NCBI RefSeq assembly: GCF_947488945.1
Contig: NZ_CANLBS010000006.1
Span: 186,001-250,000, forward strand
Length of the DNA stretch: 64,000 nucleotides
Source of the DNA: an uncultured Streptomyces sp.
GTDB lineage: Bacteria; Actinomycetota; Actinomycetes; Streptomycetales; Streptomycetaceae
Direction: 5' to 3'
Every line of letters begins with the position of its first letter. The first letter of the stretch is position 1. Positions 52,102-59,322 of this stretch are shown piece after piece. Below the pieces are notes generated by a model, which was not told the origin of the DNA, searched no databases, and worked only from the letters and a program-made list of their open reading frames with translations. The position numbers and the translations under genes are program-made.

Positions 52102-52140
52102 CGGGAAAGGGCCGTGGCGCGTAGACGCGGCCCTTTTCCG
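52102..52140 (+). terminator. terminator after add
   Basis: Arms 52102-52116 and 52126-52140 form a 15-bp stem with two wobble pairs; the descending arm contains TTTT. It starts 12 bp after the stop. Its loop includes GCGTAGACGC, unrelated to the regulon palindrome. Confidence 0.8.
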
Positions 52141-52222
52141 TGTGTCGGGGTGTTTGCGGCCGGAGGAGAGCGCTGACTACCGTGCGGAGCCGCTCATTTC
52201 CTCTCCCCAAGGACGCGTCTCC

Positions 52223-52531
52223 ATGAAGCAGTCTGCTGTCAGGACCCTCGGTGTCGCCGCTCTCGGCGCCGCTTTCGCCGCCGTGGGCACGGGGGCCGCC
52301 TCCGCCGCCACCGCACTGCCCCTGGACGCCGCGGCCGGCGCCCTGCCGGTCTCCACCACGGTCCTGGACAACGTCACCCGGACCCTGCCGGTCGAGAACA
52401 CCGCCGGCAAGGTGCTCGGCGGCGAGGCGACCGACGTCGCCGCCCCCGTGACCTCCCTGCTCGGCGGCCTGCCGACCAAGGACCTGCCCGCCAAGGGCCT
52501 GTCGCTCAACGGCCTCCCGCTCGGCGGCTGA
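52223..52531 (+). CDS. small secreted protein
   Basis: 102 residues from ATG 52223. The signal peptide is KQSAVRTLGVAALGAAFAAVGTGAASA, then a short, low-complexity mature chain rich in Leu, Val, Thr and Gly (PVSTTVLDNVTRTLPVENTAGKVLGG; SLLGGLPTKDLPAKGLSLNGLPLGG). There are no cysteines, so it does not look like a chaplin. It resembles other small Streptomyces secreted proteins with ATAL/LPVENT-type sequences. Similar in style to the protein at 58833-59252. Function unknown. Confidence 0.75.
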   Translation: MKQSAVRTLGVAALGAAFAAVGTGAASAATALPLDAAAGALPVSTTVLDNVTRTLPVENTAGKVLGGEATDVAAPVTSLLGGLPTKDLPAKGLSLNGLPLGG

Positions 52532-52606
52532 TCCGCCCGGAGCGGACGAGGGGCCCGCACCCGTTCCCCGGGTGCGGGCCCCTCGCGCGTCCCCGTGGGC
52601 GTGCGG

Positions 52607-52813
52607 TCACCAGGCCGCCGTCGTGGACGGGGACTTCTCGCTCGGCAGGAGTATCCACAGCGCCAGGTAGAGCAGGAACTGGGGGCCGGGGAGCAGGCAC
52701 GAAACGAGGAAGATCACGCGCATCGTCGCGGCGGAGGTGCCGAAGCGCCGGGCCAGTCCGGCGCACACACCACCGATCATGCGTCCCTCACGCGGGCGGA
52801 CCAGTGCGGCCAT
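52607..52813 (-). CDS. PspC domain membrane protein
   Basis: 68 residues from ATG 52813 with GAAGGAG about 7 nt upstream. Nearly the whole chain is a PspC domain: REGRMIGGVCAGLARRFGTSAATMRVIFLVSCLLPGPQFLLYLALWILLP, with one transmembrane helix or hairpin. Such small PspC proteins are linked to envelope stress sensing. It is monocistronic. Confidence 0.88.
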   Translation of the reverse strand: MAALVRPREGRMIGGVCAGLARRFGTSAATMRVIFLVSCLLPGPQFLLYLALWILLPSEKSPSTTAAW

Positions 52814-52902
52814 GATGGACTCCTTCGAGGGTCGTCGGGGAGTCGCCGGCCGGCTCTCCCACTTCCTCCATGGTCGCTCCGGAACCGGGACGAAGCATCG
52901 CT

Positions 52903-53460
52903 CTACGGGGCGATCCCGACCCTGGTAATCGTCGGGGTCGAACCCTGAGCCGCGTCCTGCGGCAGTCGGCGCGCCCCGTCCTCCCGCACGGTCGCCGGCC
53001 GGCCCCGGCGGCGCAGCCGCTTGCGGCAGACGGGCACCACCAGCAGGTGGGCGAGCGCCACGCCCGCCGTGTTGAGCAGCAGCGAGTCGATGTCCACGAC
53101 CTGGCCCGGCACCCCCGTCTGCCCGAGCTCCACCACCAGCGAGACCAGCGCCCCCGCGGCGGCGGTGCGGATCAGGGACGACCAGGGGGAGACGAAGAGC
53201 CGTCCGTCGGCCATCGGGAGCAGCACCCCCAGCGGGGCCAGCAGCAACAGGTCGCCGCCGATCCGGCGGGCCGCCTCGACGGGGCCGAGCGCGAGGTCCG
53301 CCCGGATGCCGGCCAGCGGATGCCAGTTCGCCGCGGTGACCCAGGGCACGTCCAGCGGGCGCAGGCTCAGCCACCCGACGAGCACCAGATGCGCGAGGAG
53401 GAGGACGAACCCCGCCGCACGGAACCTGATGACGGCCTGGCCGCCCGAACGCTGTCGCAC
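52903..53460 (-). CDS. VanZ-like family membrane protein
   Basis: About 185 residues from GTG 53460 (start uncertain, since no clear ribosome-binding site is present). Transmembrane segments: GFVLLLAHLVLVGWLSLRPL, GGDLLLLAPLGVLLPM, and LIRTAAAGALVSLVVELGQTGVPGQVVDIDSLLLNTAGVALAHLL-type sequence, containing the VanZ-like E-x-x-Q ... D-x-D-x-x-x-N pattern. It ends in a basic tail. VanZ-like proteins are associated with the envelope and glycopeptide tolerance; no specific role is shown here. Confidence 0.85.
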   Translation of the reverse strand: MRQRSGGQAVIRFRAAGFVLLLAHLVLVGWLSLRPLDVPWVTAANWHPLAGIRADLALGPVEAARRIGGDLLLLAPLGVLLPMADGRLFVSPWSSLIRTAAAGALVSLVVELGQTGVPGQVVDIDSLLLNTAGVALAHLLVVPVCRKRLRRRGRPATVREDGARRLPQDAAQGSTPTITRVGIAP

Positions 53461-53615
53461 GCATCCCAAGACGCCGGGGCGGAGCCGAACGGTTCCGAGC
53501 CCGGCGGAAAACACCTCCCGTGGTGGGTGATCCGCGGGACACCGGGGTACGCACCCCGCACCCCGAGCACCCCCCCGCGCACCCCGCGCCCCCGTCCGGA
53601 CGGCGGCCGGACCGC

Positions 53616-54242
53616 TCAGTCCGGGGCGACCGGGTCCGGGGTGGCGAGTTCCTGCGGCCGGGCCTTGGTCTGCGCCGTGCAGGCGTACCCGCGCGGGGCG
53701 TACCTGCCCGGACCGCCGAGCAGCACCGTGCCCCCGGTGGCCAGGGCGGCGTCCTCGGCGAAGGTGCACACCAGCTGGGCGAGCGCCTCCTGCGCCAGGT
53801 CCTCCGGCTGCTCGCTCAGCCGCAGCGTCCCGGCCGGGTCGTCGGCACGGGCGCCCTCGACGCCGAGGTCCGAGGGCACCGCGGTGGTGAAGCCCGCCCG
53901 CCGCTCCTCGGTGAGCGGGGAACGCCGCGACTGGTCCAGCAGCTGCCGTGCGGTCCCCAGCCGGTCGCCGGGCAGCACGGGGACCGTGCGGTCCACGGTG
54001 ACCAGTTCGGAGGCGCACAGCAGGTAGACGTGGACCAGGGCGGAGCCGGCCTCCGTGGAGCCGGAACCGGCGGCCGAGGTGCGGCACGGCACCCGCGAGG
54101 GCGCGGCCCCGCCGTCCACCGGCACCGACATGGTGCGGATGCCGCACCCGGCGAGCAGTGTCGCGGCCCCGGCGGCCGTGGCGACGAGCGCCAGCAGGGT
54201 CCGGGTCCCGGGCCTGGTCGTGCGGTCGCGGTGGGTGGTCAC
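53616..54242 (-). CDS. lipoprotein of the AfsQ operon
   Basis: 208 residues from GTG 54242, overlapping the afsQ2 stop by 4 bp (GTGA). The signal peptide is LLALVATAAGAATLLAGC, with a clear LAGC lipobox. The mature part shows no family I can name (PSRVPCRTSAAGSGSTEAGSALVHVYLLCASELVTVDR). It is the third gene after the response regulator and kinase. In S. coelicolor a lipoprotein gene of the same position follows afsQ2, and it is often considered part of the sensing unit. Confidence 0.85.
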   Translation of the reverse strand: MTTHRDRTTRPGTRTLLALVATAAGAATLLAGCGIRTMSVPVDGGAAPSRVPCRTSAAGSGSTEAGSALVHVYLLCASELVTVDRTVPVLPGDRLGTARQLLDQSRRSPLTEERRAGFTTAVPSDLGVEGARADDPAGTLRLSEQPEDLAQEALAQLVCTFAEDAALATGGTVLLGGPGRYAPRGYACTAQTKARPQELATPDPVAPD

Positions 54243-55771
54243 GCTGCTCCGCCTCCGTCGTCGTTGCCGCGGTCCCGCGAGCCGCCGGGGCCGGCGGCGT
54301 CGCCGTCGGCGTCACGGGGCAGCCGCAGCACGAACACCGCCCCGTCGCCGTCGGGGGAGTTGGCGGCGGTGATCGTGCCGCCGTGGATGAGCGCGTTCTC
54401 CATCGCGATCGAGAGGCCCAGCCCGCTGCCCTCGGAGCGCGGCCGGGAGGCGCTGGCCTTGTAGAAGCGGTCGAAGACGTGCGGGAGCACGTCCGCCGGG
54501 ATGCCGGGACCGTGGTCGCGCACCTCGACGACCAGTTCCGGGCCCTCGGTCCGCACCGACACCCGCACCGGGGAACCGCCGTGCTTGAGCGCGTTGCCGA
54601 TCAGGTTGGCGAGGATGACGTCGAGCCGGCGCGGGTCGAGCCGGACCATGATGCCGCGCTCCGCGTCCAGGTCCACCGCGTCCAGCCACGCGCGGGCGTC
54701 GATGCAGGCGGTCACCTGGTCCGCCACGTCCACGGTGTCCAGGACCAGGCGGGCGGTCCCCGCGTCGAAGCGGGTGACCTCCATCAGGTTCTCCACCAGG
54801 TCGTTGAGGCGCCGGGTCTCGCTCACCACCAGGTGCACGGCCGGCGCGATCATCGGGTCGAGGCTGTCGGCCTCGTCCTCCAGCACCTCGGCCACGGCGG
54901 TGATCGCGGTGAGCGGGGTGCGCAGCTCGTGCGACATGTCGGCGACGAACCGGCGGCTCGACTCCTCGCGGGCGCTCATGTCCGCGACGGTCTTCTCCAA
55001 CGATATCGCGGCCCGGTTGAACGTCCGGGAGAGCTCGGCGAGTTCGTCGGTGCCGGACACCTCCAGCCGGGTGTCGAGCTTGCCCTCGCCGAGCTTGCGC
55101 GCCGCCTCGCCGAGCCGCTGCACCGGGCGCAGCACCGTCGTCGCCGCGGCCTGCGCGAGCAGAGCCGAGCCGACCAGCGCCAGCGTCGTCGCGATCCCGA
55201 GCGACCAGGCCAGCGAGTTGAGGTCCTGCCGTTCCTGGTCCAGCGACTTGAGCATGTAACCGGTCGGCCCGCCGCCGATGATCCGCGTACCCGCCACCAG
55301 GTACGGGGTCGAGCCGATGTTCGTACGCTGCCAGAACAGGTGGTACTCGGTCGGGTTCCCGGGCGTCACCTTCTGCTTCCTGGCGACCTGTTCCTGGAGC
55401 GAGACGGGCACGTCGGCCTTGGTGAAGGTGTCCAGGTCGGAGTAGCCGACGATCGGCTTGCCGCTGTCGCGCTCGTCCTCCAGCAGCACCGCGTAACCGC
55501 CCGCCGACATCTGCGTGGCGGTGGTCTGCAGGTCGTCCTTGGTCGGCCGCAGCGGCAGCGACGCCGCCCTGTTCTGCATCTGCCGCCGGAAGTCCCCGAG
55601 CGCCGCGTCCTGCGTACGCGTCAGCACCGCCTCACGGTTGAGCCAGTACGCGATCGCCGACGCGGACACCGCCGCCGTGAGCGCCACCAGGCCGAAGACC
55701 ACGACCAGGCGCAGTCGCAGGCTGGTCCAGCGCAGCCCCGCGCGGACGGACCTGCCGGCGCGTCCGGTCAC
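54239..55771 (-). CDS. afsQ2: two-component sensor histidine kinase AfsQ2
   Basis: 510 residues from GTG 55771, overlapping the afsQ1 stop (GTGA). TM1 near LRLRLVVVFGLVALTAAVSASAIAYWL, an extracytoplasmic ~140-residue sensor part, TM2 LAWSLGIATTLALVGSALLAQAA, HAMP-like linker (VLRPVQRLGEAARKLGEGKLDTRL), HisKA box FVADMSHELRTPLTAI, and HATPase motifs LIGNALKHGG, DHGPGIP and GSGLGLSI. It phosphorylates AfsQ1. AfsQ1/Q2 control antibiotic production and nitrogen/carbon/phosphate balance in S. coelicolor. Confidence 0.95.
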   Translation of the reverse strand: MTGRAGRSVRAGLRWTSLRLRLVVVFGLVALTAAVSASAIAYWLNREAVLTRTQDAALGDFRRQMQNRAASLPLRPTKDDLQTTATQMSAGGYAVLLEDERDSGKPIVGYSDLDTFTKADVPVSLQEQVARKQKVTPGNPTEYHLFWQRTNIGSTPYLVAGTRIIGGGPTGYMLKSLDQERQDLNSLAWSLGIATTLALVGSALLAQAAATTVLRPVQRLGEAARKLGEGKLDTRLEVSGTDELAELSRTFNRAAISLEKTVADMSAREESSRRFVADMSHELRTPLTAITAVAEVLEDEADSLDPMIAPAVHLVVSETRRLNDLVENLMEVTRFDAGTARLVLDTVDVADQVTACIDARAWLDAVDLDAERGIMVRLDPRRLDVILANLIGNALKHGGSPVRVSVRTEGPELVVEVRDHGPGIPADVLPHVFDRFYKASASRPRSEGSGLGLSIAMENALIHGGTITAANSPDGDGAVFVLRLPRDADGDAAGPGGSRDRGNDDGGGAA

Positions 55772-56445
55772 TGAGGCGAGTCCAGCCGGTACCCGACGCC
55801 GCGCACCGTACGGATCAGTGTGGGCGAGGACGGCACGTCCTCCACCTTCGCGCGCAGCCGCTGCACGCACGCGTCCACCAGCCGGGAGTCGCCGAGGTAG
55901 TCGTGCTCCCACACCAGCCGCAGCAACTGCTGCCGGGACAGCGCCTGTCCGGGCCGACGGCTCAGCTCCAGCAGCAGCCGCAGTTCCGTCGGGGTGAGCT
56001 GGAGGTCCTCGCCGTCCTTGGTGACCGTCATCGCGGAACGGTCGATGACCACGCTGCCGAAGGTCGCCGAATCCGTCGACTCCCGCTCGCCGCGCCGCAG
56101 CACGGCGCGGATGCGCGCGTCGAGCACCCGGCCCTGCACGGGCTTCACCACGTAGTCGTCGGCGCCGGACTCCAGGCCCACGACCACGTCGATGTCGTCA
56201 CTGCGCGCGGTGAGCAGGATGATCGGCAGTTGGTCGGTGCGGCGGATGCGCCGGCACACCTCGAAACCGTCGATGCCGGGCAGCATCACGTCCAGCACGA
56301 CCAGGTCCGGCCGCTGCTCGCGGAGCAGGTCGAGGCCGTCCTCTCCCGTCGCGGCGGTGGCCACCCGGTGGCCCTGGCGCGACAGCGAGAGTTCGAGGGC
56401 CGTGCGGATGGCGTCGTCGTCCTCGATCAGCAACAGGAAAGGCAC
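55768..56445 (-). CDS. afsQ1: two-component response regulator AfsQ1
   Basis: 225 residues from GTG 56445. The receiver domain has the acidic pair near D10, phosphoacceptor D52 (LDVMLPGIDG) and K101 (DDYVVKPV). The C-terminal OmpR/PhoB winged helix reads LTPTELRLLLELSRRPGQALSRQQLLRLVWEHDY and ends RTVRGVGYRLDSPQ. CAGAAT lies 7 nt upstream of the GTG (minus strand), so the message is probably leaderless. It matches S. coelicolor AfsQ1 nearly residue for residue as remembered. First gene of afsQ1-afsQ2-lipoprotein, divergent from sigQ. Confidence 0.96.
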   Translation of the reverse strand: MPFLLLIEDDDAIRTALELSLSRQGHRVATAATGEDGLDLLREQRPDLVVLDVMLPGIDGFEVCRRIRRTDQLPIILLTARSDDIDVVVGLESGADDYVVKPVQGRVLDARIRAVLRRGERESTDSATFGSVVIDRSAMTVTKDGEDLQLTPTELRLLLELSRRPGQALSRQQLLRLVWEHDYLGDSRLVDACVQRLRAKVEDVPSSPTLIRTVRGVGYRLDSPQ

Positions 56446-56559
56446 GGGGGCCATTCTGGCCCATGGCGGCGGATCCGCACGACCGCGGGCCGCCACTTCC
56501 TGCTCCGCGGAACCGAATTCACCTGCGCCCCACGTGCCACGCAGGTCTCCGCAGGCCCT

Positions 56560-56575
56560 GTGACAGCTCTGTGAC
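56560..56575 (+). promoter_or_regulatory. AfsQ1 binding site candidate (GTGAC-n6-GTGAC)
   Basis: GTGACAGCTCTGTGAC is a direct repeat that fits the reported AfsQ1 consensus GTnAC-n6-GTnAC exactly. It lies in the divergent afsQ1/sigQ intergenic region, 88 bp before the sigQ start. Confidence 0.75.
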
Positions 56576-56617
56576 AGTCGGCGGACAACGCCATGAAATC
56601 GCCTTGGCAAGCTCGTT

Positions 56618-56638
56618 GTCACAGCGGACGCACGTCAC
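56618..56638 (+). promoter_or_regulatory. second GTCAC direct repeat upstream of sigQ
   Basis: GTCAC at 56618-56622 and again at 56634-56638, 11 bp between them. Half-sites fit GTnAC but with longer spacing than the n6 consensus, so this may be a weaker or composite AfsQ1 site. Confidence 0.35.
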
Positions 56639-56662
56639 TGGCACCGATGAAGGAGGCGCGGG

Positions 56663-57442
56663 ATGAACGCACTGCACAGCACCGGTTCGAGCGCGGTGGT
56701 CACCCGTCTCCACGACTTCGGCGGCCGGGGCGCGGACAAGTCCGCCACCAGAGACGTGCGGGGGTGTGCGACGCGCGGCAACGGGCGTCCGCACCCGGTC
56801 CACATGGCGGTGGTCGAGGCGCTCGCGGGGGGCGAGCGCACCGGCACCGCCGACGGGGGGAGCACGGACGCGTACGGGGAGGTTCCGGGGGAACGGCAGT
56901 CCGCCGCGCGGACCGAGGACGCCGAAGCGGCGTTCACGGCCTACGTGAAGGAGCGCCGCGCCTCCCTGTACGCGACCGCCTACCACCTGACCGGTGACCG
57001 CTTCGAGGCCGAGGACCTGCTGCAGAGCGCCCTGTTCTCGACGTACCGCGCCTGGGACCGCATCACCGACAAGGCCGCGGTCGGCGGGTACCTCCGCCGC
57101 ACCATGACCAACCTGCACATCAGCGCGTGGCGCAGGCGCAAGCTCAACGAGTACCCGACCGAGGAACTGCCGGAGACGGTCGGCGACTGCGACGCGATGC
57201 GCGGCACCGAACTGCGGTCGGTGCTCTGGCAGGCGCTCGCGCGGCTGCCCGAACTCCAGCGGACCATGCTGGTCCTGCGGTACTACGAGGGGCGCACCGA
57301 TCCCGAGATCGCGGCGATCCTCGACATCAGTGTCGGCACGGTGAAGTCGAGCATCTGGCGGTCGCTCCGCCGGCTCCGCGAGGACGAGGTCCTCAGCTTC
57401 GGCCGTGACGAGAAGGAGTCCTTCGGCGAGCTGGTGGCCTGA
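56663..57442 (+). CDS. sigQ: ECF-family sigma factor SigQ
   Basis: 259 residues from ATG 56663 with AAGGAGG upstream. A ~75-residue Gly/Arg-rich lead precedes region 2 (FTAYVKERRASLYATAYHLTGDRFEAEDLLQSALFSTYRAWDRI, RRTMTNLHISAWRRRK) and region 4 (LARLPELQRTMLVLRYYEGRTDPEIAAILDISVGTVKSSIWRSLRRL). It corresponds to S. coelicolor SigQ, a target and antagonist of the AfsQ1/Q2 system. AfsQ1 boxes lie upstream. The 3' flank is an extraordinary run of G-tracts. Confidence 0.93.
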   Translation: MNALHSTGSSAVVTRLHDFGGRGADKSATRDVRGCATRGNGRPHPVHMAVVEALAGGERTGTADGGSTDAYGEVPGERQSAARTEDAEAAFTAYVKERRASLYATAYHLTGDRFEAEDLLQSALFSTYRAWDRITDKAAVGGYLRRTMTNLHISAWRRRKLNEYPTEELPETVGDCDAMRGTELRSVLWQALARLPELQRTMLVLRYYEGRTDPEIAAILDISVGTVKSSIWRSLRRLREDEVLSFGRDEKESFGELVA

Positions 57443-57449
57443 GGCGCAC

Positions 57450-57541
57450 GGGGGCCCCGGGGGGAAGCAAGGGGGCTCACGGGGGAAGCAACGGGGGATC
57501 GGGGGACGCCGCTCCGGGGGGAAGCGGCGCACACCGGGGGG
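57450..57541 (+). repeat. G-tract array downstream of sigQ
   Basis: Eight runs of five or six G within 92 bp (starting near 57450, 57459, 57471, 57481, 57493, 57501, 57516 and 57536), several in a GGGGGAAGC context. It is non-coding, between the sigQ stop and its hairpin terminator. It has strong potential to form stacked G-quadruplexes in DNA or in the sigQ 3' untranslated RNA. Confidence 0.8.
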
Positions 57542-57544
57542 AAA

Positions 57545-57586
57545 CGGCGGGGCGGTAGGGGCTGGGGGGCCCGTACCGCCCCGCCG
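57545..57586. terminator. hairpin terminator between sigQ and the dsbA remnant
   Basis: CGGCGGGGCGGTA (57545-57557) with its exact complement at 57574-57586, a 13-bp stem with a 16-nt G-rich loop. It serves convergent genes. Confidence 0.75.
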
Positions 57587-57626
57587 CCGTGTCCGGACGC
57601 CGGCGCGGGGCGCACGCGCCGGCCGG

Positions 57627-57896
57627 CTACTTCGCCGTGAGGGCCTTCGCCACCTGCCGGTCGAAGTCCGTGCCGGAGACCGGCGCGCCCTTCGCGTCGA
57701 GTACGTCGACCGGGGTGTCGTTCACCTTCACCGTCGGGGTGCCGGTGACGTCGCTGTCGTAGAACGCGTCGGCGACCTGCGCCCACGGCAGGTACGTGCC
57801 TTCCTTGACCGCCTCGTTGAAGGCCGGGGTGCGCAGTCCGTCGACCTCGCCCGCGAGCTCCAGCAGGGTCGCCGAGGAGCCGAAGCCGTGCGGTGA
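57627..57896 (-). pseudogene. DsbA/thioredoxin-like oxidoreductase, C-terminal remnant
   Basis: The minus frame reads HGFGSSATLLELAGEVDGL, then RTPAFNEAVKEGTYLPWAQVADAFYDSDVTGTPTVKVND and stops TAG at 57627. This is the C-terminal third of Streptomyces DsbA-family proteins, including the cis-Pro TPTV loop. Upstream of about 57896 the frame loses all resemblance and no CPxC active site, signal peptide or start is present before the uridine kinase gene ends at 58069. The N-terminal ~170 residues have been deleted. An equivalent full-length gene lies next to uridine kinase in S. coelicolor. Confidence 0.65.
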
Positions 57897-58068
57897 CCCG
57901 GATCCGACACGCCCGGCGGGCCGGGGGCCGGGGCGCGGAACCCGTGGTCCGGGCCGCGCACCACCTCAGACTGGGCGCGCACCCGCCCGCCGCCGGAAGC
58001 CGACGGTCCCCGGCCCGTCCGAGAACGTCCCCGCGGGCGCGGGGCGAAGGTCCCGCCGCCCGCAGGCG

Positions 58069-58704
58069 CTACTTCGGGACCGGCGTCCCCCGCCGGCACC
58101 GCCCCGCCGCGGCGGCGGCCAGCCGGCCGAGCGCCTCCTGCTTGCCGCAGGGATGGGCGCCCAGCGCCGTCTGGCGGGCCACGATGCGGCGCTCGGCGCG
58201 CATCAGCCGCCACCCCCGCCGCAGCAGGAACGGCACCGATTTACGGCCCTCGCGGACATCGCGGACGAGACGCCGCCGGAAAGTCGTCGTCGGCCGCCCC
58301 CGCAGGCACAGGGCGTCGGCCAGCAGCCCCAGCTCCTGGCAGCGCGCGACGATGTCGGCGGCGAAGATGCCCTCGGCCACGAAGAGCGGGGAGCGCTCGA
58401 TGTGCAGGATCTCCCGGTCCACCCGCGAACTGCTCGCGAGGTCGTACACGGGGACCAGGGTGCGGCCCGTCCGGCAGAGTTCGGCGATGGCGGCGAGGGC
58501 CGCGTCCGCGTCCCATGAGTCCGCCGAGTCCCAGTCGATGTCGGTGCTGCCGGCCACCAGCGGGAGCGACGGATCGTCGCCCTCCTTGTAGAAGTCGTCC
58601 AGTCGCAGCACGGGCAGCCCGGTGCGGGCGGCGAGGTGGGACTTGCCCGAGCCGGAGGGGCCGGTCAGCAGGACGACGCGGGTCGGTATCGCGGGGGAAC
58701 TCAC
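58069..58704 (-). CDS. uridine kinase-like P-loop kinase
   Basis: 211 residues from GTG 58704. Walker A GPSGSGKSHLA near residues 15-25, then LRLDDFYKEGDDPSLP (substrate-binding Asp region), DWDSADSWD, RSPLFVAEGIFAADIV (Walker B-like) and TTTFRRRLVRDVREGRKS (lid arginines). It resembles uridine kinases that phosphorylate uridine or cytidine to UMP/CMP. It fits the salvage theme of the region but no regulon palindrome was found upstream. Confidence 0.85.
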   Translation of the reverse strand: MSSPAIPTRVVLLTGPSGSGKSHLAARTGLPVLRLDDFYKEGDDPSLPLVAGSTDIDWDSADSWDADAALAAIAELCRTGRTLVPVYDLASSSRVDREILHIERSPLFVAEGIFAADIVARCQELGLLADALCLRGRPTTTFRRRLVRDVREGRKSVPFLLRRGWRLMRAERRIVARQTALGAHPCGKQEALGRLAAAAAGRCRRGTPVPK

Positions 58705-58832
58705 AGAACAAAAGTGTGACGCATGACCCGGGCAGGGGACCCCTCGAAGGTCCTGTTGGTATCGAGCATCACACGTCCACTACGCTGCGTGTGCGTACGA
58801 CTACCCTTCCAGGCTCGATCAGGTGGGAACAC

Positions 58833-59252
58833 ATGGCACGTCATGCACGACCCAAGGCCTCGCACCGCGTGCTGCTGCGCGCCGGGCTGACCATCACCGC
58901 GACGGCGGCCGCACTCGGCGCCACGGGAGCGGTCGCCCAGGCCGCGCCGCAGGTCGCACCGGTCGCCGAGAGCGACAGCGCGCTCGCCGCGATCGGCGGG
59001 ACGGCCGGTCCGGCCCTGACCACCGCGCTCGGCCACTCGATCGCCGGCGGGCTCGGCCCGGCGACCTCCCTCCAGCTCGACCCGCTGGCCGGGACGGGGG
59101 TGGACCCGCTGGACAACGCGGTCGCCACCCAGATCGCGGACTTCAAGCCGGTCTCCACCGCGCTCGTCACCGACCACCTCACCAACGGCGGCGCCCTGCG
59201 CGACCTCCCGGTCGTCGGCCCCGTCACGGAACTGGTGACCGGCACCCGCTGA
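58833..59252 (+). CDS. small secreted protein
   Basis: 139 residues from ATG 58833. The signal peptide is basic (ARHARPKASHRVLLRAG), then LTITATAAALGATGAVAQA. The mature chain is low in cysteine and rich in Ala, Gly, Leu and Thr (LAAIGGTAGPALTTALGHSIAGGLGPATSLQLDPLAGTGVDPLDNAVATQI). It is stylistically close to 52223-52531 and may be an envelope or hydrophobin-like small protein. No function is assigned. A hairpin terminator shared with the convergent aldehyde dehydrogenase gene follows. Confidence 0.75.
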   Translation: MARHARPKASHRVLLRAGLTITATAAALGATGAVAQAAPQVAPVAESDSALAAIGGTAGPALTTALGHSIAGGLGPATSLQLDPLAGTGVDPLDNAVATQIADFKPVSTALVTDHLTNGGALRDLPVVGPVTELVTGTR

Positions 59253-59263
59253 CCGGCCCCGGA

Positions 59264-59301
59264 GGCGCTCCGCTTCCGTACCCGTACGGCAGCGGAGCGC
59301 C
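59264..59301. terminator. bidirectional hairpin terminator
   Basis: GGCGCTCCGCT (59264-59274) and its exact complement (59291-59301) between convergent genes, with outer GGCC/CCGG sequences that can extend the pairing. Confidence 0.75.
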
Positions 59302-59322
59302 CCGGCCCCGGCGGAGAGGTTC

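Noticed and set aside
52114..52128. GCGCGTAGACGC as a sixth copy of the nucleoside palindrome
   Set aside because: It forms the loop and lower stem of the add terminator, lacks the CTACGC left half, and is downstream of add, not at a promoter.
53520..54464. Plus-strand frame covering the lipoprotein and kinase 3' end
   Set aside because: No ribosome-binding site or protein-like sequence; the minus-strand genes overlap properly in the afsQ operon.
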